DNA from: Lonicera japonica | Lineage: Eukaryota > Streptophyta > Magnoliopsida > Dipsacales > Caprifoliaceae | NCBI GenBank assembly: GCA_021464415.1 | Contig: JAKCWG010000011.1 | Coordinates: 124,001-188,000, forward strand | Direction: 5' to 3' | Length of the DNA: 64,000 nt | Part shown: in pieces, positions 31,652-44,944 of the stretch | Position numbering within the stretch: position 1 is the first letter of the stretch | How the letters are laid out: each line of letters begins with the position of its first letter | Position numbers and translations under genes: made by a program | Notes under the pieces: generated by a model | Database searches by the model: none | Told to the model about the DNA's origin: nothing | Seen by the model: only the letters and a program-made list of their open reading frames with translations

Positions 31652-32480
31652 TGTAACGCCCCAAATCCCGTTAAGATGATTTCTCCTGTGTACGTGGCAT
31701 ACAGTACATGTTCAAATGAACAATAACAATTTATGTTCCAAATAAACCGTCTAAATAACGTAAGAAGAACTATAATAATACAACTAGCCTCTAACGAGGT
31801 CCCAAATACAAGTATACAATTTCCACAATATATACAATTCTCATGTAATACATATGATTGAACAATAGCACAATATATACATACTATCAACAAAACTCTA
31901 CGAGTGATGATCCTTCTGTCGTGAAGGATTATTGGCTAGGCAATGGTGCAGAGGCAACCTAAGAGGTGCATCATCCCTCTTCCCTTTACCAGAAGAACCT
32001 GTAGAAAGGACTGTTTGAAGCAGGGCCTCCTGTTAATGGCCTTTCAACCACGCGGTAGTAGGGCCTCCCATTCTTTTCTCATTCGTAATAATCAACCGGG
32101 TCTGCATTTCGTGACCTTTCAACCACATGGCAGTAGGGCCTCCTGTTCTTTTCCGTGCACGGTTTCTGGTCTTGCACCCAGGAGATTGTGTCCCAAATTC
32201 CAGCCCCAATTGTTAGAGACCAAACCCGGGACCTCCCATGGACTAGTGCTAACATATATGCTCAACAATACATCAACAAGCTCATTTAAAGAGCAATTGT
32301 GCCATATGCGTAGTTTTCTTATCCACACAAAACTTCAATCACATAATCGATAACCGAAATCTTGTTTCAACGGTTCAAACTAGATTAATCATCCATCAAC
32401 AATAGTTTTATCAGGAGAAATCACCACTTGAACGCTTAATAGCAAATCTCAAGGTTTATAGTAAGAATTATTATCAATAA
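31652..32480 (-). repeat. Tekay-like LTR fragment (3' part, - orientation)
   Basis: Starts on the + strand with TGTAACGCCCCAAATCCCGTT, the complement of the Tekay LTR 3' end seen at 54800-54839. It contains the conserved block with CCGTGCACGG (near 32150-32165) and ATTGTTAGAGACCAAACC (32209-32226) shared with the LTRs at 40.7, 54.0 and 61.2 kb. The promoter-side part is missing. Confidence 0.7.
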
Positions 32481-32629
32481 CATGGGTTCCAAGTGGTTTT
32501 TTATGTAAATTAAGTGATCGGTCGTAACTTCTTGTTGAATGTTGTAATTTAAACTATATTTAGGCCATTCAAAGCATTAATTTCAATGTTTGTACCAAAG
32601 AAATAAGGCAATGTTCAACATGCCCCCTC

Positions 32630-34070
32630 TAGCACTCTTAAGGTGGGAGTAGTAGTACTCTAACCCTTTTTGAAGCTATTATGTGTTGCATGTTGATTTA
32701 TAATACAAATTGGGCATTTTTGCATTCAACTCTTAATTGTGCACATGCATGGGGCTTTCCTTTGATATTCTTGATTCTTTTTAGTTGATTTATACATATT
32801 ATAACTTCAATTTGATGTTTCTACAAGAATTTCCCCTTGTATGTATGAATATCACAAGATTTCACTAAAATCCACATGAACGGATATGATAATGGATAGA
32901 TTTTTGCTATACACATATAAAATGATTAATTGATGGGTTTATTATATATTTTGGTTACAATAATTTATAAATGTTATATGTTATATTATTGTTGTTCTTG
33001 AGATATTGGTTAGCTAATAATAAAAATTTGTTAAAACCCCACTAGTCCGTAACTGTACCAACTACATTTCTACGACCATATATTATTCTTAAATGGACAA
33101 TATATAATACTCAGTGAAATTTATACTAAGTTTGATTTCTATAATGCATGGACCACACATGGTTTGTGTAAGAACAACTTAAACCCACACTTTCGTAGGT
33201 TACGTATATATGTATACGTATAAACTTATAAATAGTGATAATTATGGGTTTAACTTGTACTTTGGTACTATAACTTATAAAAGAATATTTGTTGAGATTT
33301 GTTTTAAATAACCCAAACTAAAGATATTAATGATGTTGCAGCGCAAATGGTTAGCCTCCTAAATTTTCATAAAGTATGGAACTTTGTTATTACTTCAATG
33401 TACAATGAGATTTCTACACTTATGGAATGTTGTCTATATTTTTCCTGTGGACAAGATTATAACTCAATTATATATTTCATTATGGTTTCGAGGTTTGTAC
33501 ATAGTGTTACATTTACTACGCTATGGTATGATTATTATACATTAGCCCATGGTAGGCTTGTCACTGGGTGTCTTGTGGGAGGACATAGTTATGGAAACCA
33601 TTATGTGCATAGTAGACTATTATACCTAGTTGACCTATTATGTCCCTTGGGAGGACTTGGCTATGATAACCATATTACTATTGTTCTTGTGGATGGAATG
33701 TAACTGGGACACGTCCAAACTACCTGTTATATTATTGTTCCCGTGGACGGAACGTAGCCAGGATATATTCGAGCCGCCAGTTACACATGTCATGTGGATG
33801 GACAAAGCAGTAGGTATCATACGGTGGTATAAGACTAGTGCCTACAATTGATATATTTATACATTTGTGGTATTTCCCTTACTATCGTATTTTGGTAGTA
33901 CGAGTTTCATTTTATTATCTAGGCTTAGGGCAGCACTTGGTGTGTATTGCATGTATCCTAATTTTCATTGTATTTTTGGGATGAGTACTACTTATATGTA
34001 TATTGTATACATTGGATGAGTACTACTTATATTATCTAGGCTTAGGGAAGCACTTGGTGTGTATTGGATG
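32630..34070 (+). repeat. Tekay-like LTR fragment (+ orientation)
   Basis: AGGTGGGAGTAGTAGTACTC at 32641 corresponds to AAGGTGGGAACAATAGTATT at 39783 and GAGGTGGGAATATAGTACT at 53250. Bases 33540-33830 hold loosely repeated GGGAGGAC/GGACGGAACGTAG-type units like those at 49.4-49.6 kb. The end contains a duplicated stretch CTAGGCTTAGGGCAGCACTT (about 33920) and CTAGGCTTAGGGAAGCACTT (about 34038) with GATGAGTACTACT around it. Confidence 0.5.
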
Positions 34071-34084
34071 AGTACTACTACTCA

Positions 34085-35396
34085 TGGGGACACAAGCCTT
34101 TGAGGCTTGTGTCCGTGGACAAACCCCTCCCAGCCGATTTTTCATTTTTTCTCGTTTTGATACTTCTCGAGCTCCAAAAATCATAAAATTTTGTGGAGAT
34201 CTAGGAAATGTTACTGGGAATAACATATTAAAAAATCAGCTCGATCCAACAGTCGGATCTTTGGGAATTAGAAAAACCAGGAATTTGGCTTAAAAAATCA
34301 AACAGAGGCCTTCGTGATGGCCAAAAATTCTGAAATTTTGATAGTAGGCTAGTCTTAGCATGGGTAAAAACATGTTAAGAAATCAAATAAATCCGATGTT
34401 TATTTTGGCCGGAATTACAAAAAAACCATCACACGTGTAAATTAGGGGCGTGTCCGCGCCCCGTGTCCGCGGACAAGCACTTCTAGCCCGGCCCATTAAT
34501 TATTCTATAGCTATAAATACACCTACACTGACTCCATTTGAGACATCAATCAGCTCTAGGACTTTGGGAATAGTGCTATAAAATAGTATTCTACTATTTT
34601 TGAGGCTCTCAGGTATTTTTTATTTTAATTCAGCTTTAATTTTTTATCTGTTTTTATTTTTATCAGTTATAATTGATCAATTGCATGTAAAAATTGCTGT
34701 TTATCTCAAAATTAGTCCAGATTTCACATCTAAATCCCATTTTCAGAATCGAAGGCGTAGAATGAGCTGTAAACCATTTTTAAACATATTTTTTAATTTC
34801 ATAAAATTTCAGTTTTATCAGTCTCGGTTTAGAAAGGAATCAATACACGTTTGTATCCGATTTAATCTACAAATCGCGGTGCTTACGTAAATATCCAATA
34901 TGAGAATAATGAATTCGTCAATGCCGGTTTAAATTATTAAACTGTGGTACACTATTGACGATCGAATCTCGAGGATTGCCAAATATTCGATTCCAAATCG
35001 AATTAGCTTATGAAAAGCCCCGAATCTTTCTACAAACACTTGTTTTGCTGTCTATCATTATCAAAATCAATTTTTAAATCACACACACACTGATTTCTAA
35101 AATCAAAGGGTGAAATAAGAATCACATGGTTTTCATCCCCACCCTAAAATCCTGTTTTTCCTAAAACTATGGACCGATACGCGATAACATCAATAAGCAC
35201 GCAAATGATCGATTAATTCCATGCATACTCTACTTAGAGACCGAAAAGGAGAATTAGGTGCCTAACACCTTCCCGATTCGTAACTTAATCACCAAACCTT
35301 CGAATGAACTGGTTTCGCATTGATTGTGTTTAAGAAGTTGTTTAATTCATAAATGTTCCTCGTTTACACAAACTTTTGTTTGTTTAGTAAAACAAA
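34085..35396 (+). repeat. Tat/Ogre-like LTR (+ orientation)
   Basis: Begins TGGGGACACAAGCC. Palindromes: ACACAAGCCT/AGGCTTGTGT (34090-34112) and GTCCGCGGAC (34465-34474). The TATA box GCTATAAATACACC is at about 34510-34523. It ends with AGTAAAACAAAC followed by a primer site TAGCAACTCTGATTCC (35398-), equivalent to TGGCGACTCTAAG at 43150-43162 (- strand). It contains the family phrase GGTGCCTAACACCTTCCC (35257-35274). Confidence 0.75.
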
Positions 35397-35594
35397 CTAG
35401 CAACTCTGATTCCTTTGCAAATCGTCCCTTTTTTTCTCTATAACAAAACAAATCGTTTTCTAAAATTTAAAACAGGGAAACCGGAGGAATCGCTGCTGCG
35501 GGGGCTGGGCGTCAAGAGCGCGGGTTCTCACAACCACGACCAATGTTGCCATCGCTTACTAGAACGGGGATCGACCTGCCCGGTCAGGTCGCAG
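35397..35594 (+). other. Primer site and leader of a truncated Tat element
   Basis: Includes GAGCGCGGGTTCTCACA near 35517-35533, also found at the end of the Tat leader at 43037-43052 (- strand). The element is cut by the Tekay-like LTR at 35595. Confidence 0.6.
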
Positions 35595-36042
35595 TGTAAC
35601 ACCCCCGCCTTAATATACAGGATAACTGTGTCGCCCGTGTTTCCCATTTAGATGCAATGACCTCCAGGAGTGGGCATCACGGATGCCGTCACTATCAACG
35701 GCGAAAAGTAAGTTGCTAAAGTGTAAATATAAGAAAATAAGAAAAATAATTCATCCAAGTACGTTTATTAGCATCGTCAATCCTCATCAACTTCCACTTT
35801 ACAAAGTAGTCTATTCCGTTTCACGGACGGTTTACTACAGTGTAAATTAGTTGTCAATGAGAGTTAAAGGAGCATTAATTCTACCTGTTCTCAAAATAAA
35901 TAACATCTCAACATAACTCAAGGAGAAACAAACTTCGAATACTAAAATCAACATCATTTCACAATACCAGTCATAAGTAGTCAAACTACAATGACTACAA
36001 GTTCACAGGAAAGCATTTCAATGCCCAAAAGTAGTCACATCA

Positions 36043-36369
36043 TGTGACGCCCCGCGAGTGATGGAGTACTCCCTTAGGGGAGGAATTGTAGCTCAAAGGG
36101 GGCATCCCACATCGGAAAGTGGGGGATCCTTGGAAACCCATATAAGTAAGAAACGGTCGCTAATTAAGTACGAGGCCTTTTGGGGGCTCACTGGCTTCGG
36201 ATCCCTTAAGAACTCCGAAGTTAAGCGAGTAGCTGGCCAGAGCAATCCCAGGATGGGTGACCCCCTGGGAAGCTGGTCGTGAGCTCCCGAAAACAAATCC
36301 GTGCGGGTGAGTGGGACCATGTAGCCCAAAGCGGACAATATCGTACTGAGGTGGGACCGGGTCGTTACA
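36043..36369 (+). mobile_element. Cassandra solo LTR
   Basis: 327 bp, TGTGACGCCCC to GGGTCGTTACA, with the 5S-like block at about 36194-36280 (GGATCCCTTAAGAACTCC, GAAGTTAAGCG, CAGGATGGGTGACC). Between the A-box-like and C-box-like parts the usual TGCTTAG is replaced by AGTAGCT. Flanks CATCA and CCTGA match at only three of five bases, so the TSD is lost or uncertain. Confidence 0.82.
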
Positions 36370-36746
36370 CCTGATCACCCGAGAGAATAATCCCATAGTG
36401 ATCATAGATTGGCCCATCAGCCTCACAGAATATCATAAGATCATAACCGAGTTCGACCACAAGTCCGTCACATGATATCATAAGAACCGAACCATCAGTG
36501 CCTACTGTTGTCTAGATTTTCGGGCTACACATTGCTGGATCTAGACAATCGATGCATTGCTGCCCTCCAGAGGTTTAAGGATTTTCAACTCAAGGGCACC
36601 AAGCCCTACTTATTTTTTATCCTAGTAGGCACAAATCAATACATCATCCTTTCACAATCGAAGGGCCACAATAGAATCATATATGGATCCATATCAAGAT
36701 CCTATCACATCCCGAATAATATCATGATCGTAACGAGCTTTCATTA

Positions 36747-36773
36747 TCATCATCATCATCATCATCATCATCA
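36747..36773. repeat. TCA microsatellite
   Basis: Nine TCA units, the source of His- and Met-runs in short frames on both strands. Confidence 0.9.
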
Positions 36774-37760
36774 ATAAGAGATATACGCCCCAAATGTTGG
36801 GCATAAGAATAATCCACATTTGCCGAGAATCCTCCAAGTGTTTAGTTGACACAATGTTGATATGTATGGCATGAAAACATGTAATTTCATGCATATACCA
36901 ATCAATCTATGCCATATCCACTTAAATCAATCCCATTTCGTATCCCTTGGTGTGTATAAACCATCAACAAATTCATTTTATCAACAAATGACATTTATAC
37001 AACCAAGAGATACCTCATATAACTCAAATAACACACTTTATAGCAAGTGCATACGGCATATCTTGCCTCAAGTCATGCAATCATAGCTTTATAAATCATA
37101 AAAACAACATGACCCCATTTTGTATTCAAGTTTCTCAACAATCAATAATCAAGAACAACGATTCTTGAATAATAAAAGCATATTATCAAGTTTTGAAAGC
37201 CATAGAAATCATCAAACCTGATAGGTCTCTTTATTCATAAGTTCTCAAATCAAAACAAACCAAATATAACGATTATTAAGCTAATAAATCATTTTATCAA
37301 GTTTTGAAAACAATAGAACCCCTACCTCATGTTTATTAGCCGTATAAAAGAAAGAAATATGAGAATCCAAGCTCTCCCAAAGCAATCTCAATGAAGAAGA
37401 AGATGAATAGTGAAATAGAAAAGGATTTGACGGGTTTAGAGCGCAAACTTTCGATCGGGAGTGAAAAATATGCGAGAATCGCTTAAGAACACCTCTCTTT
37501 CTTTCTCTAGATGGCTATAGAAGTGTGTGGGTCGAAAATGAGTGAAAAGGGAGACAAAACCGACTTTAAATGGGTTAAGTTGGTGCCAAATTCCCTATGG
37601 CAGACCAGTATGCCAAAAATAAAGTACCGGTCTACAGTGTAAAATTTCCCTAATTTTTATACGTCAGACCGGTATGGCAAAAATTGCATACTGGTCCGTA
37701 GTATAATTTTTGCCCAAAATGTAGACGCCAGACCGGTATGCCAAAACACCCATACTAATC

Positions 37761-38160
37761 TGCGAGTTTTCAAACAAAAATTTTCACATAACGCAAGAAA
37801 CATGCCCAAGCAATAAAAAAAAATGGCAGAAGAGAGCAAAGTGGGTACGAGAAAAAATTGCAATAGTAAAAAAGAGGATAAATCCCACAGCCCCAAAGAA
37901 GGGAAGGAATTCAGAAGAAAAAATAGGCGGCGAGAGCCACACCAAAAGTGATAGCTAAACCAAAAGGCTCATGGCTACGTCTTGGCTGAGGAAGGCTGCC
38001 GACCGTAAAAAAAATAAAAAAAATGTTAATAACCATTAATAAATAGAAGGAGATATAAGTGCATCAGAAACAGAAAAGATGTAGGGGTAGATAAAAATGT
38101 TCTCAGAAAGCGAAAAAAATACTGCAAGAGCCAAAAAAATCCAGATACTATAAGAAAATT
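37761..38160. other. Purine-rich unassigned segment
   Basis: Lies between two LTR segments. Part (37780-38000) is inversely similar to 940-1180. No coding evidence. Confidence 0.4.
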
Positions 38161-41100
38161 TGTAATACTTTGTATTCATTGTAATGTTAATTATGTCATG
38201 CTGGGTTACTTTTGTGTGGAAATTATACTTTCAGAAAATTATATGTTCATAATTTGGATAAAAGCTCTGTATGTAAATTGCAGGTCTCTTAATTACCTTT
38301 CCATGGACATAAAAATCATCTCAATCGGAGTTCTGAGCGAGAAGTTATGGCCAAAATAAAAACAGGGCATCATGGCAGAAATTTGGCCTGCGGACCGGTA
38401 TAAGGATTTGGCATACCGGTCTGCCGTTTAAGTTTTGGAAAAATGATGCTCTACGGATCGGTATGGGAATTTGGCATACCAGTCCAGCGTATGCAAACTT
38501 TGGGAAAATTTAGCTACGGACCGGTACGGAGTTTTTACATACCGGTTCGGCATTTAAAAATTTGAAAATTTTGGGGCTGCGGACCGGTCTCCAATTTTGG
38601 CATACCGGTCCGCCAACATGAATAGTGCATCGACTTAAGTTGATTTAAATTCGTTTCATCTCTTTTCTTGACCCATTTTTCAACCAAAACCACATCCCAA
38701 CCCCCCTTGAGAATTCTAGAGAGAGAGAGAGTAAGAGATTACATCCATTTTTCATCCATAATCTGAAATTTAAGCTCCGAATCACTCAAAAACTTCCTCC
38801 TTGCTACTATTCAACGACATCTTGGTGGTATTTGTAATAGCTCGTCCTTTCATCCTACCATATTCAACTTCATTTAACCGTTCATTTCATCTCGAGTGGT
38901 GAAAACTCGATTCTTGGAGTCTCGCAGTGTTCTATTATCTTGTATTAGTTATATTAATCTACTTAGATTTGTGTGAGTGATTGTTTAGTGATTCAGATGA
39001 TCAGAATCGATTCCGGCTTGTAAATCCTATGTTTCGGCCTTATGCGATTTCTTGTTTTTCGTTAACTTTGAGCCTTCATAACATCCTCACCTCTTATCCG
39101 ATTTAGTCACCGTTTGTGCCTATGTCTAGGTTTCATACCATTCTACAACTTTTGTGTTTTGACCGAAATCCAATTCATACTCCTCGTTGGTCAAAACAGT
39201 GCCCGAAGTAGGCCCTTCATTAAAATCTAGTCATTTGGTAGCATAGTGGCAGAAAGCTGTCTTCTTTGAATTTTTGGGAATTACTCGTCCATAATTTGGG
39301 GAAATTTCCTCTTAAGAAGTTGTATAGCTTTAAATTAGCTTTTCGTGGACATAAAGATCACCCCAATCCGAGTTCTGAGCAAGTAGTTATGGTCAAAATA
39401 CCAACAATGGTTAGTGCAACGAAAAACAAAGGGTGGACAGTGTGTTTCTGGGATCGGTCCCGGAAACCTAGGATCGGTCCCAGAGACCTGGGTGTCGAAT
39501 TTTAACACCTTTTAACCCATTTTTCTCACCATTTATCACCACCAAACACAAATTTTGACCCACACAACCCAAGACCACATACATCTAGAGAGTTCCATAG
39601 AGAGAGTGTGAGAGATTCTTGCGCATCTTTCGTCCTCCATATGAGATTTGAGCTCCAAATCACTATTCATCATCTCTATCATCACACCCACCATGGTTAG
39701 GGTTTCAAGGAATTGGGGATTTCAAATTTGGTGCTTCTTCGGCTCGATTCCGTTGCGATTCTTCGAGGGATTAACCTTATAAAGGTGGGAACAATAGTAT
39801 TCCAACTTGTTTTCAAGTTATTAAAAGTTATTCGTCTTAAATCCAAGCAAAACTGATTATTTTGTATATAGTTCCAATAATTGTATGTTCATGGGGTTTT
39901 GGGATGATTCTTTTTGATTCTTTGTTTGATTTAGACTTGATATGATTATAAACTATGGATTATACAAGAATCCCTAATCTCTACGTTGAATTGAAGAGGT
40001 TCCATGTTAAGCACTCAATTACAGGTACGATAGTAAACAACACTCTATGATACGCGTATATATGATTTTATACATGGATTTAAAAGTATGATTGGGACAT
40101 AGTTACTCATATTTGTGGTATTATCTTTGTACTCGAGCTACTAGTTCATTGTTCATGAGATTTATTACTTAGCTAGCTAGTACGTAACTAAACCAGGCCA
40201 ATTTTTAAAATACTCTTGATTTTGAAAGAATGTGAAAACCTTACGGGGCAAGTTAATGCCAAGTTAAAGTGTGACAAAGTATGGATTATACTTGGCTTAA
40301 GATTGGTTTGATTATATACCTGGTTTTACATATAGAACATGTATTACTATATGAAATTTGGAAAATGAGCGTGATACATATATGGGATGTATATATATAC
40401 TAAACGTATATTTAATTAAAGCTTATAGATTGCGTGGTATTTCATACTTTCATAAAATACAATTCTGATATTTATACAAGTCGGTGTATATTGCTTGAGT
40501 ATACTTTTGAGATGATAACAGTTTTCATTACTTATATTCTATCTGGCTAGTTGAGTGGTTCTGTATGAACTGTCAAATCATTTAAGGGGCACAATTGTTC
40601 GTCTGTGGGTTGATACGTGAATGATTCAATTAATATACATGTACGATTTTACTAGTCCATGGGGGTTTGGTCTCTAGCGATTGGGGCCAGAAGTTGAGAC
40701 ACAATCTCCTGGGTGCAAGACCCGAAACTGTGCACAGAAACGAACGGGAGGCCCTACTGCCACGTGGGTGAAAGGCCACGAAATGCAGACCCAGTTGTAT
40801 GCTCGGATATTTACTAGATATTGGAATGATCGAGGAGAACGAGATGTATTTAGACGATATAATTGCTGTGCCATGTTTTACGAACTAGCCAACGATTTCA
40901 TAAACGTACTAAATACAAGTACATATTTTCATACTATGGATTAATTGTATCCCGGCTATACTTATTTTTTAGTACGTATAAGGTTTGTGATTTTTCCATG
41001 TTCTTTGTATGATTTCAATAGTATTTTCAATTGAACTATTTCTTATTATACTTTGGGGGTGGGGAAAGCATTGGCATGCATATAAAGTGATTCTCATTGC

Positions 41101-41774
41101 ACTAACTTTATGAATTGAATATATGTATGTTCACCATTCAGGGAAATAACGTATTTACATTGCTTATGCATAAGGAAACCATTTTCCATTAATGCTCACC
41201 ACATGCATTATTTTTAAAATGTACTTTCATATATAAAACTTTATAGTTCCCACTGAGCCCATTTGACTCACTTCCATTTTCCCATGACAGTTTTGCAGGT
41301 AATCTTCAAGGGATGGCATGTGTACGAGTCTAGGGAGCCTCTAATAACTTAGAACTATATAGTTGTCTCAGGACGACTTAATGATTACGAAACCCATATT
41401 TTTTGAGTACTTTGTATAATTGACTTAAGATGTCATATATTGTGAAAATGTTATAAAACTTACTAGTATTGCTTAGGACCTCGTTGGAGGAAATTGTATT
41501 ATATAACATTTGTGATTAAATTGTTGGATATGAATCTATGTGAATGTGGAGTTTGTTTCAAAGGTTTTTGAAACTTACATTGTTATATACAGGTTTTGGA
41601 ATTGTTAACTTTATAGACTCCACATGCCAAAAATTTTCTGAACCGGAATTTTACAAAATAAATGTTTTAGATATATTTTTAAATTGTTTTAATTTAATCA
41701 TGCCGTTGCGTACGGCACCATTATTAACCGGGTCCCGAAGGTGAAATTCTCGGATCGGGATTCGGGGTGTCATA
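38161..41774 (+). repeat. 5' LTR of a decayed Tekay-like element
   Basis: Begins TGTAATACTTTGTATTC and ends GATTCGGGGTGTCATA. Its first part matches the 3' LTR start at 48867-49310. It carries two promoter-like halves in a row: palindrome block one at 38393-38620 (GACCGGTAT/ATACCGGTC) with a GA-rich leader at 38718, and block two at 39449-39487 (GGATCGGTCC twice) with a leader at 39588. This suggests a recombinant LTR. The conserved GTGCA-CGG block is at 40670-40790. Confidence 0.7.
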
Positions 41775-42190
41775 GTATTTGCTTGGGAAAGAGCCGTTAT
41801 CTTCATCATTCCTTTTTCTTCTTTGCACATAAGTCATGGTAGGGGTTTCTTTGTTTTTAAAACTTGACAAAATGGTTTTATTACTCGATAATTTTCAAAT
41901 TAGATTTATGTTTGACTTGAAACTTCAATATAAAGAAGTTCCATGTTGATTTATGATTTGTACATCCATGAATGCTTTATTTGAGACATGATATGCCATA
42001 TGTACTTGATACCAAGTATTGTTTGAACTAAATGGAATATCTCTTGGTGGTGTGTATTATAATTATTGATGAAAGTGGCTTGTTGAACTCGAGTCATTTG
42101 TTTTGTGTGCATTCCTAAAACCCAAAGAACAATGGAGTTACTTTGGGTGGTTGGCTAGTATTGTAGCATGAGAGGAGGGTAGTTCTCATC
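41775..42190 (+). other. LTR-derived sequence between 5' LTR and RT
   Basis: Bases about 41930-42090 resemble, in inverted orientation, 36870-37090 of the TGTAACACCCCCGCC LTRs (GATATGCCATATG, TATCTCTTGG). No gag or protease is recognisable, so the element lost these by deletion or replacement. Confidence 0.45.
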
Positions 42191-43036
42191 CATCTGATCT
42201 TCCCATGGTTAAGGAATTTCTTGACGTGTTTCCCGATGATCTTCTAAGCCTACCCCCACATCGGGAAGTAGACGTTTCTATCGATATTGTTCCGGGTACT
42301 GCATCGATATCTATAGCTCTGTATCGTATGGTTCATGCTGAGCTAAAGGAGCTAAAGATTCAAATTAATGAAATATTGCGAAAGGGGTTTATTAGACCCA
42401 GTGTATCTTCATAGGGCGCACTGGTCCTATTCGCTAAGAAGCAGGATGGATCTTTGCGATTACGTATAGATTATCGTTAGCTGAAGTAGGTCACTATTAA
42501 GAACAAATATCCATTGCCATGGATCAATGATCTTCTTGATCAATTATAAGGTGCCGTTAGGTTTTCCAAGATCGATCTCCGATCGGGCTATCAACAAATG
42601 TTAGTCCGAGAGGAAGACATTCTGAAGACGGATTTTCGTACTCGTTACGGGCATTATGAGTTCTTGGTAATGCCATTCGGGTTGACGAATACGCCAGCTG
42701 CTTTCATGGATCTAAAGAATCGTTTTTATCATTCGTATCTCGACCAGTTTGTGGTAGTCTTTATAAACGACATTCTTATTTATTCCAAGTCCGATGAAGA
42801 GCATGAGAATCATCTTCTCTTGGCTCTTCAAGTTCTTCGAGATCATAAGTTATATGCAAAGCTTAGCAAGTGTGACGTTTGGATGTCGGAAGTTAAATTC
42901 TCGGGACATGTCGTCTCGAGAAAGGGAATCTCTATAGATCTGGCTAAAGTAGAAGCGGTCTTAAAGTGGGAGAGACCTCGAAATGTCACCGAAGTTACGA
43001 TTTTCTTGGGTTTGGCGAGGTATTACCGTCGGTTCT
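42191..43036 (+). pseudogene. Tekay-like reverse transcriptase, interrupted
   Basis: From 42205: VKEFLDVFPDDL, then IVPGTASIS and ELKELKIQINEILRKGFIRPS, four nonsense codons (near 42412, 42478, 42487 and 42548), then [12 protein letters not shown] (catalytic Asp kept), [19 protein letters not shown] and [12 protein letters not shown], where Asn replaces the first Asp of the active-site DD. It continues through [13 protein letters not shown] and [13 protein letters not shown], then stops at 43036 where Tat sequence begins. The motifs fit the Tekay/Del chromovirus lineage. The catalytic change and stops make it inactive. Confidence 0.9.
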
Positions 43037-43162
43037 GTGAGAACCCGCGTTTTTCAACGACGGATCCCATGACGGCGATTCCTATGATTTTTTGGTTAAT
43101 TTGGAAAAATAAGTTTAGTTTTGTAAAATAAGAGAGTTTATAGGAAAATCTTAGAGTCGCCA
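43037..43162 (-). other. Tat leader and primer binding site
   Basis: On the - strand TGGCGACTCTAAG begins at 43162, next to the LTR end GTAAAACAAAC. This is the primer-site type of Tat/Ogre elements. The leader ends in ACGCGGGTTCTCACA at the junction with the RT sequence. Confidence 0.7.
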
Positions 43163-44935
43163 GTTTGTTTTACTAAACAAACAAAAGTTTGTGTAACAGA
43201 GGAACATTTATGAATTAAACGACCTCTTAAGCACAATTATTGCGAAACCAGATATTTTGAAGGTTTGGGAATTAAGTTACGAATTGGGAAGGTGTTAGGC
43301 ACTCAATTCGCTCTTTCAGTCTCTTAAATATAATATGCGTGTAGTTATAATAAAATATTCGCATGTTTACTAATATTATCATATATCAGCCTATAACTTT
43401 AGAAAACCGGGATTTTAGGGTGGGGATTGAAGATGTATGCTTCATATTTCGCCCTGGCGATTTTTAGAAATCATATTTCGTCCATAACTTTAGAAAATCA
43501 GGATTTTTAAAAATAATTTTTGAGAATGATAGATAATAAAACAGGTGTTTTTAGTAAAGATCAGGACTTTTTGGAAGCAAATTTGATTTTGAATTAAATA
43601 TCCGGTAATCTTTGAGATTTGTTCGTCAAATAATTTATCACAATTTAATTTGTTAAATTGGCATTTGACGAATCCAAAACTCTCATATTGGATATTTAGC
43701 TAAGTATCGAGATTTAGGGGTTAAATCGGACACAATTGCTAACTAATTCCTCAGTGGATTGAGAATGATAAATTGGTAATTAACTAATAAAAATTTATGT
43801 TCAAAAAATGATTTTAACTCATTCCACACCTTTGGTTTTGAAAATGAAGCTCAAATATAAAATTTGGGCTAATTTGGAGATGAATTGGATACATAAATTA
43901 AATAATTGCTTAACAGATTGAGACTGATAAGCCAGTAATTAACTGATAAAAATTTATATCCAAAAATTATTTTAACTCATTCTAAAATTTTGGTATTGGA
44001 AATAAAGCTCAAATATGAAATTTGTACTGATTTGGAAATGAATAACAGTGTCTAGAAGCGATTAATTGAAAATAACACTGATAAAAAATTAATTCAGATT
44101 GTGTTAAAAATTACCTCAAATCTTCAAAAATGAAAATAGATAATTTTGGCGCACCTTTCCCGATTTTAGCCTTAATTCATGCCTCAAAAGTGAAGAAAAA
44201 TGGGTCTATTTATAGCTGGAGAAGAGGGAGAGAGACCATCTATCGTGTACACAGATGGGCATCTGTCCACATGAAGATGGGCATTTGTCGTGTGGACAGA
44301 TGATCCAACCATCTGTCTACATGACATATGCTATTTTTTTTCGACAATTTTTGTGATTCCAGCCAAACGGTGTATCGGATTGACCTAATTTTTTTTATAT
44401 GTTTTTCCTTATGATAAAACCCATCTACTGAACAACTTTCAGAATTTTTGGACATCGAGAAGGCCTTCGTTTGATTTTCCAAGATAAATTCCCAGTATTT
44501 TGAATTCCCGGAGATTCGGTTATCGAAATGAGCTGAATTTTTAATATATTGTTCCTAGTATTATTCCCTAGGTCTCCAAAAAATTTCATGATTTTAGGAG
44601 GTAGGGAAGTCCATCAAACAAAAAAAACCTAGAGCATCTGTCTACAAGACAGATGCTGGGCATTTGTCTTGTGGATAGATGGTGTCCACCTACGACGGGA
44701 TATCAGATCAATCTAATTTTTTGGAATGTCTCTCCCCATAATATATCCTATCTCTTGACCAACTTTGGGCTCATTTGGATTTTGGGAAGGTCTTCGTTCA
44801 AATACCCGAAGCAAACTCCCGGTTTTCTGAATTCCAAGAGATCCGGCCGTTGGAATGAGCTGATTTTTGAGTATGTTTCTCCTTATGGCATAACCAAATG
44901 ACCTTAACAATTGGAGGATGATCAGGAATCAAGAA
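43163..44935 (-). repeat. Tat/Ogre-like LTR (- orientation)
   Basis: Contains GGTGTTAGGCACTCAATT (43291-43308), TATA CTATTTATAG (+ strand, about 44208-44217), palindromes ACAGATGGGCATCTGT (44251-44266) and GCATCTGTC/GACAGATGC (44634-44656), and GACAGATG words between. A symmetric duplication of the AAACTTTGGTTGACC-type text occurs on either side (44400-44480 and 44710-44790). The upstream limit near 44935 joins gag of another element. Confidence 0.7.
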
Positions 44936-44944
44936 TTATCATTT

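Larger units (their letters stand above)
35595..37760 (-). repeat. Tekay-like LTR (TGTAACACCCCCGCC subfamily), - orientation, truncated on the promoter side
   Basis: Starts TGTAACACCCCCGCCTTAAT like the solo LTR at 21695 and stays alignable to it (for example 36840-37350 with 22700-23290). Palindromic GACCGGTATGCC/TACCGGTC units occur at 37600-37760. A Cassandra LTR is inserted at 36043-36369 and a TCA microsatellite lies at 36747-36773. Homology ends near 37760. Confidence 0.75.

Noticed and set aside
42598..43131. 177-codon frame as an active reverse transcriptase
   Set aside because: The active-site DD is ND, upstream stops are present, and the last ~30 codons are Tat leader sequence.
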